A stretch of 64,000 bases of DNA, taken from assembly GCA_964394205.1 (NCBI GenBank), contig CAYMVS010000003.1, positions 1 through 64,000 of the forward strand, written 5' to 3'. The translations under genes were made by a program, and so were the position numbers. The DNA comes from HGM05190 sp964394205 (GTDB taxonomy: Bacteria > Bacteroidota > Bacteroidia > Bacteroidales > Muribaculaceae). The notes beneath the pieces are model-generated. The model saw only the letters and a program-made list of their open reading frames with translations, did no database searches and was not told the origin of the DNA. Numbering within the stretch: position 1 is the first letter of the stretch; every line of letters begins with the position of its first letter. This document shows, in pieces, positions 18,166 through 27,364 of this stretch.

Positions 18166-18698
18166 CCCGGCTCGAGGAGATGACTTTGGAGGAATTATGG
18201 GAGCTGTTTCCCATAATCCTGACACCCCACAACGATTCATGGAAGGATTGGGCCATGGGGGAGATGAGAATACTGGCAGAGCTGCTCAACCCGTTCCAGC
18301 CGACTCTCAGCCATATAGGCAGCACAGCCATCCCATCCATCATGGCAAAGCCGATTGTCGACCTGCTCGTGGAGGTGCCCGCCGATGCCGACTACCGTCA
18401 GATAAGATTGACCATGGAGAGGGCCGGTTATATCTGCATGTCGGCGGGCGAGACACGCCTCGGTTTCAATAAAGGATACACCGTCAAAGGATATGCCGAC
18501 AGGGTGTTTCACATCCACATCCATCGCTACGGCGATAACGATGAGATAAAATTCAGAGACTGCCTGCTGAAAAACCCCGACACTGCAAAAGAATATGAAA
18601 AACTGAAACTCAGCCTCTTGCCCAAATACACCAACAACCGCGACGGCTACACACAGGCAAAGACATCTTTCATCCTCTCGGTATTGGCCAAAGCATGA
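18162..18698 (+). CDS. GrpB/UPF0157 family protein (nucleotidyltransferase-like fold)
   Basis: This 178-residue protein matches the GrpB (UPF0157) family by the core IGSTAIPSIMAKPIVDLLVEV (read in two parts, IGSTAIP and KPIVDLLVEV), in which G-S and D-x-x-V recall the nucleotidyltransferase fold. Some relatives are linked to CoaE or to antibiotic modification, but most have no known role. It is unrelated to the GrpE chaperone partner. It is the last gene of the overlapping operon and shares 4 bp with tatD. Confidence 0.85.
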   Translation: MTRLEEMTLEELWELFPIILTPHNDSWKDWAMGEMRILAELLNPFQPTLSHIGSTAIPSIMAKPIVDLLVEVPADADYRQIRLTMERAGYICMSAGETRLGFNKGYTVKGYADRVFHIHIHRYGDNDEIKFRDCLLKNPDTAKEYEKLKLSLLPKYTNNRDGYTQAKTSFILSVLAKA

Positions 18699-18797
18699 CA
18701 TAAATGTGCTTGCAACAAGAACTTTTTTAAGGTCTCGCGAGTTATAAATATACAGTTTTTCTTACCGGAAACTATTTATTCAGAAAGAGCGAGAGAT

Positions 18798-20228
18798 ATG
18801 AAAAGAGGGATTTCCCGGTCGATCAAAGTATCGGCAGCCATGGCCATCATGATGGTCGGTGTGAGCACAATTACAGCCGCCCCGAGCGGGAGCGAAGACT
18901 GGTTGACAGACTCTCTATCCGGCCATCAAAGCGAGGGTAACAGCACCATCACCACCACTTTGCCGTCGGAAGACGCGTGGTGGCGCAATTTCAACGACCC
19001 TCTGCTTGACTCGTTGATGGCACAGGGTGAGGCAAACAATTTTGACCTTATCCAGGCAGCAAGACGCATGGAGATCGCCTCTCTGGCCATCAAAGAGGCC
19101 CGCAGCGGGTATTACCCCACGGTTGGCGTCAGCGCCGGGTGGAGCGCCAGCCGTGTATCGGGGGCGATGTCGGGTTCTCATGTGCCCGCATCGGCCTCGA
19201 GCGGTTTTTCGGCGGGTCTGTCAATGAGCTGGGAGATAGACCTCTTCGGGAAAATCTCATCCAAAGCCCGACAGCAAAAGGCGCTCTACAACGCCTCGCG
19301 GGCCGACTACAACTGGGCCATGCTCTCGCTGTGCAGCCAGATTGCCTCGGCCTATTTTGACCTGAGAATCTATCAGGCACAGCTTGAGGTGACGCGCCGG
19401 CACATCGAGTCTCAGCTTAAGGTTGTGAAGATCACCGAGGCCCGCGAGGAGGCCGGCATCTCCTCGATGCTTGATGTATCTCAGGCCTACACCGTCTACT
19501 ACTCGACCATCGCCTCAGTCCCGGCCCTTGAGACCTCCATCCACACCACAATCAACGCCATCGCGGTGCTCGTCGGGGCCGAGCCTGGCTCGCTCAATGC
19601 CATTCTTGAGCCGGCGGCCCCCGTGCCCTCCTACAACATGATTGTCACCTGGGGAGTGCCGATGGAGCTTTTGAGACGCCGCCCCGACGTGGTGGCCGCC
19701 GAGATGCAGATTCAGGCCGGTGCCGAGGCGCTGGGAATAGCTCGCAAGGATTACCTGCCGTCGCTCACGCTCAACGGCTCGATTGGCACCGGCGCCCATA
19801 ACCCTGCCGACCTGATGAAAGACAACTCCTTTACCTACTCCATAGCCCCGACTCTGTCGTGGACCGTCTTTGACGGACTCTCGCGCCGGTATAACGTGGC
19901 AACCGCCCGCGAGCAGATGCAGATTTCAATCGACGCCTACAACCTGGCGCTGCTCGGGGCCGTGCAAGAGGCCGACAACTCTATCTTCACATACACCAAG
20001 TCGCTGCAATATATCGAAGACACCCAACGCGTGGTCGACTCGTCAACCAAATCACTGAATCTGTCGGTCGATCTTTACAAACGCGGCCTGTCGCAATTTT
20101 ACAATGTGGTCGAGGCACAGACAAATGTGCTCAACTATGAGAACAATCTCATCAACGCCCGCGGCCAGGCGTTGCAGGCCCTCGTGTCACTTTACAAAGC
20201 CCTGGGCGGCGGTTGGAATCAAAATTAA
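18798..20228 (+). CDS. RND efflux outer-membrane factor (TolC/OprM family)
   Basis: The outer-membrane channel of a tripartite pump, 476 residues with a signal peptide (about 1-28, ending at TAAPSG). Two OEP repeats give the long helical barrel. The family pieces WWRNFNDPLLDSLM, SWEIDLFGK and the C-terminal DLYKRGLSQFYNVVEAQ are clear. The RRPDV segment is also typical of OprM-like proteins. No lipid-attachment cysteine is seen near the start. It opens the operon, 22 bp before the membrane fusion gene; having the channel gene first is less common than having it last. Confidence 0.93.
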   Translation: MKRGISRSIKVSAAMAIMMVGVSTITAAPSGSEDWLTDSLSGHQSEGNSTITTTLPSEDAWWRNFNDPLLDSLMAQGEANNFDLIQAARRMEIASLAIKEARSGYYPTVGVSAGWSASRVSGAMSGSHVPASASSGFSAGLSMSWEIDLFGKISSKARQQKALYNASRADYNWAMLSLCSQIASAYFDLRIYQAQLEVTRRHIESQLKVVKITEAREEAGISSMLDVSQAYTVYYSTIASVPALETSIHTTINAIAVLVGAEPGSLNAILEPAAPVPSYNMIVTWGVPMELLRRRPDVVAAEMQIQAGAEALGIARKDYLPSLTLNGSIGTGAHNPADLMKDNSFTYSIAPTLSWTVFDGLSRRYNVATAREQMQISIDAYNLALLGAVQEADNSIFTYTKSLQYIEDTQRVVDSSTKSLNLSVDLYKRGLSQFYNVVEAQTNVLNYENNLINARGQALQALVSLYKALGGGWNQN

Positions 20229-20250
20229 AAAACCCAAATTTCAAAATAAA

Positions 20251-21378
20251 ATGAAGATGCAACATATCGGAGCGCTGTCTCTCACAGCGGCGTTGACAGC
20301 CATTACTGTTCTTTCAGGATGTACCAAACAGAAAACAGCCCAGGAAACGACCATGTCGGTCGACGTTGCCCTGCCGGTGGTCGACTCGGTGACGCTACAC
20401 CGTGATTACCCCGGTTTCCTGCAGTCGGTCAACACGGTTGAGGTGGTAGGGCGTGTCAACGGCACCCTCCAGTCGGTCAACTACAACGGGGGCAACAATG
20501 TCACGGCAGGCCAGGTGTTGTTTACAATCGAGTCGACAACCTACCGCGACGCCGTGACCAAGGCCGAGGCTGCGCTTGAGACGGCAAAAAGCGAGTATGA
20601 CTATGCCTCCAAGCAATATGCCGCCATGAAAAAGGCGCTCGAGAGCGATGCCGTCTCGCGCATGGAGGTTGTTCAGGCCGAGAGTAACATGAAGACGGCT
20701 CAGGCATCTATCTCGACGGCACAGGCCGCGCTCAACCAGGCGCGCAGAAACTTGGGCTACTGCACCGTCAAGGCTCCGATATCAGGCACCATCACCTCCA
20801 ACAACTATGATGCCGGCAACTACATCGCCGGCGAGGGCTCCCCGGTGGTCCTGGCAACGATATACAATAACACTCAGCTCAACGCCGTCTTTCAGGTCGA
20901 CGACGACCAGTACCTGAAACTGATGAAAGACCGCGACTCAAAACAGATCACCACCGACTATAAGCACATCCCCCTGACGTTTGACGAGCCCCTCCCCCAC
21001 AAATACACGGGCGACCTGGCCTATACAGCTCCCGCCATCGACAAGACAACCGGCACGATCACCTTTCAGGCCCTTGTCGACAATCCCTACGGCGAGCTGC
21101 GCAACGGGATGTTTGTCAAGGTCAACCTGCCCTACGGCTTTGACCCGGCGGCCATCATGGTCAAAGATGCCGCCATCTCGACCGACCAGCGGGGAAAATA
21201 CCTCTACACCGTCAACGACTCCAACAAGGTTGTCTACACCCCCATCGAGGTTGGCGAGCTTGTTGCCGACACTCTGCGCGTGGTCACTTCGGGTCTCAAG
21301 CCCGGCACAAAATATGTCACCAAGGCGCTGCTGAAAGTGCGCGACGGCATGAAAGTAAATCCGGTAATCACAAAATAG
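20251..21378 (+). CDS. RND efflux periplasmic adaptor (membrane fusion protein)
   Basis: AcrA/MexA-type adaptor of 375 residues. It carries a lipoprotein signal with lipobox LSGC (Cys24). Next come the biotinyl-lipoyl half-motifs (RVNGTLQSVNYNGGNNVTAGQ is the first, given here only as family context), a long alpha hairpin (about 100-165), the second lipoyl half with TVKAPISGTI, and the beta-barrel and membrane-proximal domains. I chose the ATG at 20251 because the ORF extends upstream only through the end of the outer-membrane factor gene in another frame. The pump gene begins 7 bp downstream. Confidence 0.94.
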   Translation: MKMQHIGALSLTAALTAITVLSGCTKQKTAQETTMSVDVALPVVDSVTLHRDYPGFLQSVNTVEVVGRVNGTLQSVNYNGGNNVTAGQVLFTIESTTYRDAVTKAEAALETAKSEYDYASKQYAAMKKALESDAVSRMEVVQAESNMKTAQASISTAQAALNQARRNLGYCTVKAPISGTITSNNYDAGNYIAGEGSPVVLATIYNNTQLNAVFQVDDDQYLKLMKDRDSKQITTDYKHIPLTFDEPLPHKYTGDLAYTAPAIDKTTGTITFQALVDNPYGELRNGMFVKVNLPYGFDPAAIMVKDAAISTDQRGKYLYTVNDSNKVVYTPIEVGELVADTLRVVTSGLKPGTKYVTKALLKVRDGMKVNPVITK

Positions 21379-21385
21379 CACCATC

Positions 21386-24300
21386 ATGTTTTCAAGATTT
21401 TTCATCGACAGACCCATCTTTGCCACCGTTCTGGCAATCCTGATGGTATTGGCCGGATTACTGACGGTAAAAACCCTGCCCGTAGCTCAGTTTCCCGACA
21501 TCACACCACCGACGGTGATGGTCTCGGCCTCCTATCCCGGCGCCGATGCAGCCACGATAGCCGAGGTTATCGGCGTGCCCCTCGAGGAGCAGGTCAACGG
21601 CGTCGAGGGGATGCTCTACATGTCGTCATCGTCATCGGACGGCAGCTATCAGCTCACCATCACGTTTGAAAACGGGACCGACCTCGACATGGCCACCGTC
21701 AAGGTGCAGAATCTTGTAGCCCAGGCCACGCCACAGCTCCCATCGGCAGTTCAGCAGCAGGGAGTCAACGTCAGCTCGCGTTCAAGCGACAACATCCTTT
21801 TCATCGCCATCGAGGGTGACTCGGCCTACCATTACGACGGGCTTTACCTGACCAACTATGCCCAGCTGAACATTGTCAACGAGCTGTCGCGCATCGATGG
21901 CGTCGGATCGGTCAACGCTTTCGGGGCGGGCTCCTACAGTATGCGCGTCTGGCTCGAACCCGAAAAGATGCAGGCCCGCGGCATCACGCCACAAGACGTT
22001 GTCTCGGCCATCTCGTCACAAAACATGGAGGTCTCGGCCGGCACTGTCGGCGCCCCGCCCCAGCAGGGCTCCGAAGAGTTTCAATACACCCTCACCGCCA
22101 AAGGGCGCCTGAGCACCCCCGACGAGTTTGCCAACATCATCGTGCGCACCAACGAGCAGGGAGGCTTGCTGAGACTCAAGGATATAGCCCATGTCGATCT
22201 TGGCAGCGAGAGCTATACCGCCTCGTCCCACGTCAACGGCCATGAAGCGGGCCTGTTAGGCATCTCCCAGTTGCCCGGAGCAAATGCCCTCGATGTGGCC
22301 AAGCGCTGTGAAAAGCGTCTCGACGAACTTGCCCAATACTTCCCGCCGGGAGTCCATTACCGCATCATTGAAGACTCAACCGAGTTTGTCACCGCCTCTA
22401 TCGACGAGGTGCTGGTCACCTTTGTCGAGACCACTTTGATCGTGATGATAGTCATCCTGATATTCCTTCAGAGCTGGCGCGCGGTGATTATCCCGATGAT
22501 CACCATCCCGGTGTCGCTCATCGCCACCTTTGCCGTGATGAAACTTATGGGCTTCACCATCAACACACTGACCCTCTTTGGCCTTGTGCTCGCCATCGCC
22601 ATTGTGGTCGACGATGCCATAGTGGTGGTGGAAGACTGTGCCCGCCTTGTCCAGGAGGGGAAACTGACGCCGCGCCAGAGCGCCGTCAAGGCCATGAACG
22701 AGCTTCAAGGCCCGGTTATCGGCGAGGTGCTGGTGTTGCTGTCGGTCTTCATCCCCACGGCTTTCATCTCGGGCATCACCGGCGAGCTTTACAAACAGTT
22801 TGCCCTGACCATTGCCGTGTCGACCGCCTTCTCGGGCTTCAACGCGTTGACCTTCACGCCGGCAATGTGTGCCCTGTTCCTGCGCAAGAAAAAACCCTCC
22901 GACGCTTTCGTCTACCGTTGGTTTAACAAAGGGTTTGGAGCGACCACAAACCTGTACATGAAAGTTGTCGGCAGCTTCCTGCGCCGCCCGTTGGTTGCGA
23001 TAGGTGTCTATGTCGCAATCTGTCTCGGCGCTTTCTACGGTTTCATGAAGTGGCCGACAACCTATATTCCTTCCGAAGACATGGGTTATTTCATGACCAC
23101 CGTCCAACTGCCCACCGGGGCGTCGCTGCAACGCACCGAGGCTATCCTCAAAGAGATAACCGCGCGTGTCGACTCCCTCCCCGAGGTGAAAGACGTGATG
23201 AGCATCAGCGGCGTCTCGTTCATGGGTGGTGGCTCCACAAGCAATGTCGGCTCTTTGGTTGTGGCCCTCAAGCCGTGGAAAGACCGCAAGAACAAAGCCG
23301 AGCATGTCAATGCCGTGATCGACAAGGTGACACGCATGACCTCCGACATCCAGGAGGCTGTCATCTTCTCGCTCAACCCGCCGGCCATACCGGGCCTGGG
23401 CATGACTTCGGGCCTGCAGATGCAGCTGCTTGACATCAACAACCTGGGGGCAAGCGAGATGCAGTCGGCTGTAGCCCAGATTCAGGAGGCTGCCCGGCGC
23501 GACCCGCGACTGGCCTCGGTCACAACGATGTATCAGGGCGAGGTGCCTCAATATCAAGTTAAGATAAACCGCGACAAGGTCGAGATGCAGGGGCTAAACC
23601 TGAGCGATGTCTACTCAACCCTCTCGGCCTTCATGGGCGGGCAATATGTCAACGACTTTGTCAAGTTTGGCCGCGTCTATCAGGTCAACATCTCGGCCAA
23701 CTCCCCCTCGCGCGCCAATGTCAAAGACCTCACCAACCTGAGCGCACGCAACGCCAACGGCGACATGGTTCCGTTCTCGTCATTCATGACCGTCGAGGAG
23801 GTGATGGGCGAGCCGAGTGTCGAGCGCTACAACATGTATCAGACCGCCTCGGTCACTGCCACCCCGGCCGAGAATGTGAGCACCTCCGACGGCATCAAGG
23901 CGATGGAGGAGATAGTCGGCCAGACACTCGGCCAGAACTACTCATACGCCTGGACCGGAGAAGCCTATCAGGAGACAAAGGCCTCGACCACCATCACCAC
24001 CGTGCTGCTCTTTGCGGTTATCGTCACCATCCTTGTGCTCGCCGCCCAGTATGAAAGCTGGACCGACCCCATCGCGGTTGTCATCTCGATGCCGACGGCC
24101 ATTTTGGGCACCATCATAGGGTGCATGTTCATGAATCAGGCCATCAGCATCTACACCCAGATTGGTGTCATCCTGCTTTTGGGACTCTCGGCCAAAAACG
24201 CCATCCTCATTGTCGAGTATGCCCGCGACTTCCGCCGTCAGGGCAACGACATCAGGACATCGGCCATCGATGCCGGCCGCATCCGCTTCCGCCCCATCAT

Positions 24301-24547
24301 GATGACCGCCCTTGCATTTGTGTTTGGCGTGATGCCGATGCTCTTTGCCACCGGCGCCGGCGCCGCGAGCCGCCTCTCGCTCGGCACGGCCGTGGTCTTT
24401 GGCATGGCTGTCAATGCCGTTGTCGGCACCCTCTTTGTGCCAAACTTCTGGGAGCTGCTCGAGCGGTTCAACACCCGCTATCTCTCCAACATGTTCAAGG
24501 GTAGCGACTCGGGCACCACGCCTCCGCCCCCGTCTGGCTCCAAGTGA
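21386..24547 (+). CDS. RND-family hydrophobe/amphiphile efflux pump (AcrB type)
   Basis: The inner-membrane proton/drug antiporter of the pump, 1053 residues, the usual HAE1 length. It begins FSRFFIDRPIFATV and has two sets of membrane helices around large periplasmic loops. The proton-relay aspartate pair lies in VVDDAIVVVED and its lysine partner in GLSAKNAILIVEYA. Such pumps export bile salts, dyes, detergents and antibiotics. No local regulator gene is visible: the upstream 99 bp hold only an 8-bp palindrome (CTCGCGAG, 18734-18741). The three genes 18798-24547 form one operon. Confidence 0.96.
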   Translation: MFSRFFIDRPIFATVLAILMVLAGLLTVKTLPVAQFPDITPPTVMVSASYPGADAATIAEVIGVPLEEQVNGVEGMLYMSSSSSDGSYQLTITFENGTDLDMATVKVQNLVAQATPQLPSAVQQQGVNVSSRSSDNILFIAIEGDSAYHYDGLYLTNYAQLNIVNELSRIDGVGSVNAFGAGSYSMRVWLEPEKMQARGITPQDVVSAISSQNMEVSAGTVGAPPQQGSEEFQYTLTAKGRLSTPDEFANIIVRTNEQGGLLRLKDIAHVDLGSESYTASSHVNGHEAGLLGISQLPGANALDVAKRCEKRLDELAQYFPPGVHYRIIEDSTEFVTASIDEVLVTFVETTLIVMIVILIFLQSWRAVIIPMITIPVSLIATFAVMKLMGFTINTLTLFGLVLAIAIVVDDAIVVVEDCARLVQEGKLTPRQSAVKAMNELQGPVIGEVLVLLSVFIPTAFISGITGELYKQFALTIAVSTAFSGFNALTFTPAMCALFLRKKKPSDAFVYRWFNKGFGATTNLYMKVVGSFLRRPLVAIGVYVAICLGAFYGFMKWPTTYIPSEDMGYFMTTVQLPTGASLQRTEAILKEITARVDSLPEVKDVMSISGVSFMGGGSTSNVGSLVVALKPWKDRKNKAEHVNAVIDKVTRMTSDIQEAVIFSLNPPAIPGLGMTSGLQMQLLDINNLGASEMQSAVAQIQEAARRDPRLASVTTMYQGEVPQYQVKINRDKVEMQGLNLSDVYSTLSAFMGGQYVNDFVKFGRVYQVNISANSPSRANVKDLTNLSARNANGDMVPFSSFMTVEEVMGEPSVERYNMYQTASVTATPAENVSTSDGIKAMEEIVGQTLGQNYSYAWTGEAYQETKASTTITTVLLFAVIVTILVLAAQYESWTDPIAVVISMPTAILGTIIGCMFMNQAISIYTQIGVILLLGLSAKNAILIVEYARDFRRQGNDIRTSAIDAGRIRFRPIMMTALAFVFGVMPMLFATGAGAASRLSLGTAVVFGMAVNAVVGTLFVPNFWELLERFNTRYLSNMFKGSDSGTTPPPPSGSK

Positions 24548-24618
24548 CAGAGCTGAGACCGGCTCAACAGCCCCCGCGTTTTTTCAAACGTAGATTTGTT
24601 TGATTTGATAACGTTTAG

Positions 24619-24626
24619 TAACTTTG
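24619..24626 (+). promoter_or_regulatory. Promoter of the lipoprotein-tsaC-like-sugar transferase-ClC operon
   Basis: TAACTTTG with TTG at 24598-24600 (spacing 18), giving a start near 24634. The hairpin at 24641-24672 then lies inside the leader. Confidence 0.6.
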
Positions 24627-24640
24627 TCATTAGAAAAAGT

Positions 24641-24672
24641 GTCTCATGCCCTGTCTTGACGGGACATGAGAC
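24641..24672 (+). promoter_or_regulatory. Leader hairpin ahead of the lipoprotein gene
   Basis: GTCTCATGCCC (24641-24651) pairs with GGGACATGAGAC (24661-24672) with a single bulge, between the promoter and the ATG at 24703. The following bases are ACAACAAAAC with no T run, so it is not an ordinary plus-strand terminator. On the minus strand it would be followed by CTTTTTC, but no minus-strand gene feeds it. Confidence 0.55.
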
Positions 24673-24702
24673 AACAAAACACTGCAAACCAAACGTTTAT
24701 CA

Positions 24703-25320
24703 ATGAAACAAATACTCATTGGCGCCATTACGGCCCTGGCGGTGCTGACATCCTGTGGCAGCGGTTCCGACAAAGAGAACAACGATTTCACCGGCTCGGC
24801 TAAGGTTGACACCATCACCGTCGATCAGCTTTTTGCAAACCCGCGTGCCTATATCAACCATCTGGTGACTGTCGAGGGTGTCTGCCCCCATGTGTGCTTT
24901 CACGGTGGCCGCAAGGCTTATCTGGCAGGGAGCGACTCGCTGCTGCTCAGATGTGAGGCTCTGATGGCAATGGGTGGCTCATTCCCACAGGAGTGTACCG
25001 ACCACCGGCTGTATGTGACCGGAATAATACGCGAGACCCGGGTTGACGAGAATGTGATCCAGGCGATGGAGCAGCAACACACCATCCAGGTTGCGACAAT
25101 CAACGACGAGCAGGGCCCCGAGGCCGCCAAAGTGGCCGACGATGCACCCGACGACTGTGACACCGAGCGCGCCTCGCGCGGTCAGGAGAAGATAGAGACT
25201 TTTAAAGACCGCATGACCGACTACCGCTCGCGCATCGCCCAGCGCAAGGCTACCGAAGGCAAGTCGTTCCTCTCTTTCTACTATCTCGATGCCGACGCCT
25301 ACAGCGTTGTCGATAAATAA
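24703..25320 (+). CDS. Lipoprotein with possible OB-fold domain
   Basis: A 205-residue exported lipoprotein: the signal ends in the lipobox LTSC (Cys18). The central part (about 35-125) alternates hydrophobic strands, with VTVEGVCPHVCFHGG and LYVTGIIRET, and resembles small OB-fold proteins; the CPHVC pair could bind metal or form a disulfide. The C-terminal 70 residues are charged and helical. I do not recognise a named family. It begins an operon with a tRNA-modification gene 13 bp downstream. Confidence 0.7.
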   Translation: MKQILIGAITALAVLTSCGSGSDKENNDFTGSAKVDTITVDQLFANPRAYINHLVTVEGVCPHVCFHGGRKAYLAGSDSLLLRCEALMAMGGSFPQECTDHRLYVTGIIRETRVDENVIQAMEQQHTIQVATINDEQGPEAAKVADDAPDDCDTERASRGQEKIETFKDRMTDYRSRIAQRKATEGKSFLSFYYLDADAYSVVDK

Positions 25321-25333
25321 CCAACGGCAATAG

Positions 25334-25927
25334 ATGAGACCACAAGAGCAGGTGACCGACAACATGATGAGCGACCTGCGCGAGGCTGTCAAGGCTCTCA
25401 GGCGCGGCGGCATCATCCTGTACCCCACCGACACCGTGTGGGGCATAGGCTGTGACGCCACAAACCCCGAGGCCGTGACCCGTGTCTATCAGATCAAGCA
25501 ACGTGTCGACTCAAAGGCCCTGATCACTCTTGTCGACAGCATCGCCGCCCTTGAAAGACTCGTCGACCACCTCCCCGAGGTTGCCGAGTCGATGATCAAG
25601 CTGAGCGAGCGGCCCCTCACCATAATCTATGACCACGCCCCGGGGCTGGCTCCCAATCTGTTGGCCGGCGACGGAAGTGCCGGCGTCAGAGTGAGCCGCG
25701 AGCGTTTCTCGCGCGAGCTGTGCCGTTTGCTGGGCCGCCCCGTGGTCTCGACCTCGGCCAACATCAGCGGCTGCCCGACACCGGCCTGTTTCAACGAGAT
25801 TGACCCGGCGATCATCGAGGCCGTCGACTATGTGGTCTCCTACCGTCGCGATGACAACCGCCCCTGCAAGCCATCGGCAGTCATAAAGCTCGGCAATGAC
25901 CTAACCGTTAAAATAATCCGCTCTTGA
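25334..25927 (+). CDS. L-threonylcarbamoyladenylate synthase (Sua5/YciO/YrdC family)
   Basis: This YrdC-fold protein of 197 residues makes threonylcarbamoyl-AMP from threonine, bicarbonate and ATP, the first step of the t6A modification at A37 of ANN-decoding tRNAs. It begins with GGIILYPTDTVWGIGCDA and has the family KQRVDSKALITLV and VVSTSANISG segments. The length fits the single-domain TsaC/YciO forms rather than long Sua5. Members of the YciO subfamily do not all have this activity. Its stop overlaps the start of the next gene. Confidence 0.88.
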   Translation: MRPQEQVTDNMMSDLREAVKALRRGGIILYPTDTVWGIGCDATNPEAVTRVYQIKQRVDSKALITLVDSIAALERLVDHLPEVAESMIKLSERPLTIIYDHAPGLAPNLLAGDGSAGVRVSRERFSRELCRLLGRPVVSTSANISGCPTPACFNEIDPAIIEAVDYVVSYRRDDNRPCKPSAVIKLGNDLTVKIIRS

Positions 25928-27354
25928 TCAGCATAAACCGTCAACGACTGAAGTATGTGGTGACCGACTATCTGTCGACCGTCATCGCCATGTTGCTGTT
26001 CAACATAAGCCGTTACTACATCGTTGAAGAGATCAACAGCACCTACAGCAGCCCCGGCCATTTCATCTCGTCGACCGGTGTGATCAGCGGATTGATTTTC
26101 TTCCCCCTTATCATGATGGTCGTCTATGCCGTGAGCGGCACCTACGACAACCCCATCCAGCGCTCGCGCCTCAAGGAGCTGACATCGAGCATCTCGGCCG
26201 CCGCGATCGGCACCCTGCTCTTCTTTTTCATCGCCCTTATCAACGACTACATCGCCCACACCTCAACAAGCTATGAGATACTCCTGGTGCTCATGGCGAT
26301 ACTCGCCATCTGCATCTACATACCGCGCGCGATACTGACCGACAGCTCCTCGCGCCGCATCCGGTCGGGCGAGTGGGGGTTCAACACCCTGATTGTCGGC
26401 ACTTCCGACGAGGCTGTCGAGATTGCCCGGCAGCTCTCGTCACGCTATCGCTCGATGGCACTGAAAGTGGTGGGGTTTGTTGACCCGTCGGGAGGTGACC
26501 CGGCAACTGAGAATGAAACACTACCCCTCCCGGTTTACCCGTTGGAGCAAATAGGGCAAGCCATCGAGACTCTCAACGTGCAGAAACTCATTGTCGCGCC
26601 GGCCAAAAAAGACTCAAAACGCGACACCTTCGCCCTCATCAACAGGCTTTTTCCGCTTGACCTGACGATATTTATCACTCCCGACTTCTTTCAATTGATC
26701 GCCATGCGCCCGCGTCTGTCAAACGTCGACGCGCTCCCGCTTGTTGATATATCAAACGCCAATCTGTCGCCTATGACGCTCAACGTCAAGCGATTGAGCG
26801 ACATCGTCATCTCGGCGACGGCGTTGGTATTGCTCTCGCCGGTGCTTTTGGCCATCGCCATCGCGGTCAAGCGCGACTCGCCCGGAGGCGTGTTCTACCG
26901 GCAGCAGCGTGTGGGCTACCACAAGCGGCTCTTCAACATCATCAAGTTCAGGACAATGAAGGTTGATGCCGAGCCCGACGGACCCGCCCTGTCGTCGGAA
27001 GACGACCCGCGCGTGACGCGTGTCGGACACTTCCTGCGCAAATATCGTCTTGACGAGCTGCCAAACTTCTGGAACGTGCTCCGTGGCGACATGTCGCTTG
27101 TCGGGCCACGCCCCGAGCGCGATTTCTTCATCCGACAGATAACCGAGAAAGCCCCCTACTACACCATGGTTCATCAGGTCCGACCCGGCATCACCTCGTG
27201 GGGAATGGTGCAGTATGGCTACGCCAAGACGGTCGACGGCATGGTCGAGCGACTCAAATATGACATCATCTATCTTGAGAATATTTCCCTTCTCATCGAC
27301 ATGAAAATTTTAATTCACACGGTCAAGACTGTTCTTTCAGGTCGAGGCATGTAA
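25924..27354 (+). CDS. Undecaprenyl-phosphate sugar phosphotransferase (WcaJ/PglC-like)
   Basis: The polyprenyl glycosylphosphotransferase of 476 residues places the first sugar phosphate on undecaprenyl phosphate to begin capsule or exopolysaccharide synthesis. N-terminal membrane helices (about 15-135) and a Rossmann-like domain (about 145-265) precede the catalytic bacterial sugar transferase part, with KFRTM, DELPNFWNV and SLVGPRPE. The start is TTG at 25924, overlapping the stop of the previous gene (TTGA); the next in-frame ATG at 25990 would cut into the first helix. No glycosyltransferase cluster follows, so it sits apart from any capsule locus in this window. Confidence 0.9.
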   Translation: MISINRQRLKYVVTDYLSTVIAMLLFNISRYYIVEEINSTYSSPGHFISSTGVISGLIFFPLIMMVVYAVSGTYDNPIQRSRLKELTSSISAAAIGTLLFFFIALINDYIAHTSTSYEILLVLMAILAICIYIPRAILTDSSSRRIRSGEWGFNTLIVGTSDEAVEIARQLSSRYRSMALKVVGFVDPSGGDPATENETLPLPVYPLEQIGQAIETLNVQKLIVAPAKKDSKRDTFALINRLFPLDLTIFITPDFFQLIAMRPRLSNVDALPLVDISNANLSPMTLNVKRLSDIVISATALVLLSPVLLAIAIAVKRDSPGGVFYRQQRVGYHKRLFNIIKFRTMKVDAEPDGPALSSEDDPRVTRVGHFLRKYRLDELPNFWNVLRGDMSLVGPRPERDFFIRQITEKAPYYTMVHQVRPGITSWGMVQYGYAKTVDGMVERLKYDIIYLENISLLIDMKILIHTVKTVLSGRGM

Positions 27355-27364
27355 AGACAAAGAC

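Noticed and set aside
18734..18741. CTCGCGAG palindrome upstream of the efflux operon as an operator
   Set aside because: Only 8 bp, no extended symmetry, and no local regulator gene; too weak to list as a feature.
22376..23557. 393-codon open frame opposite the RND pump gene
   Set aside because: Antisense shadow of a certain pump gene; composition is His/Arg/Gly/Asp-rich with no domain.
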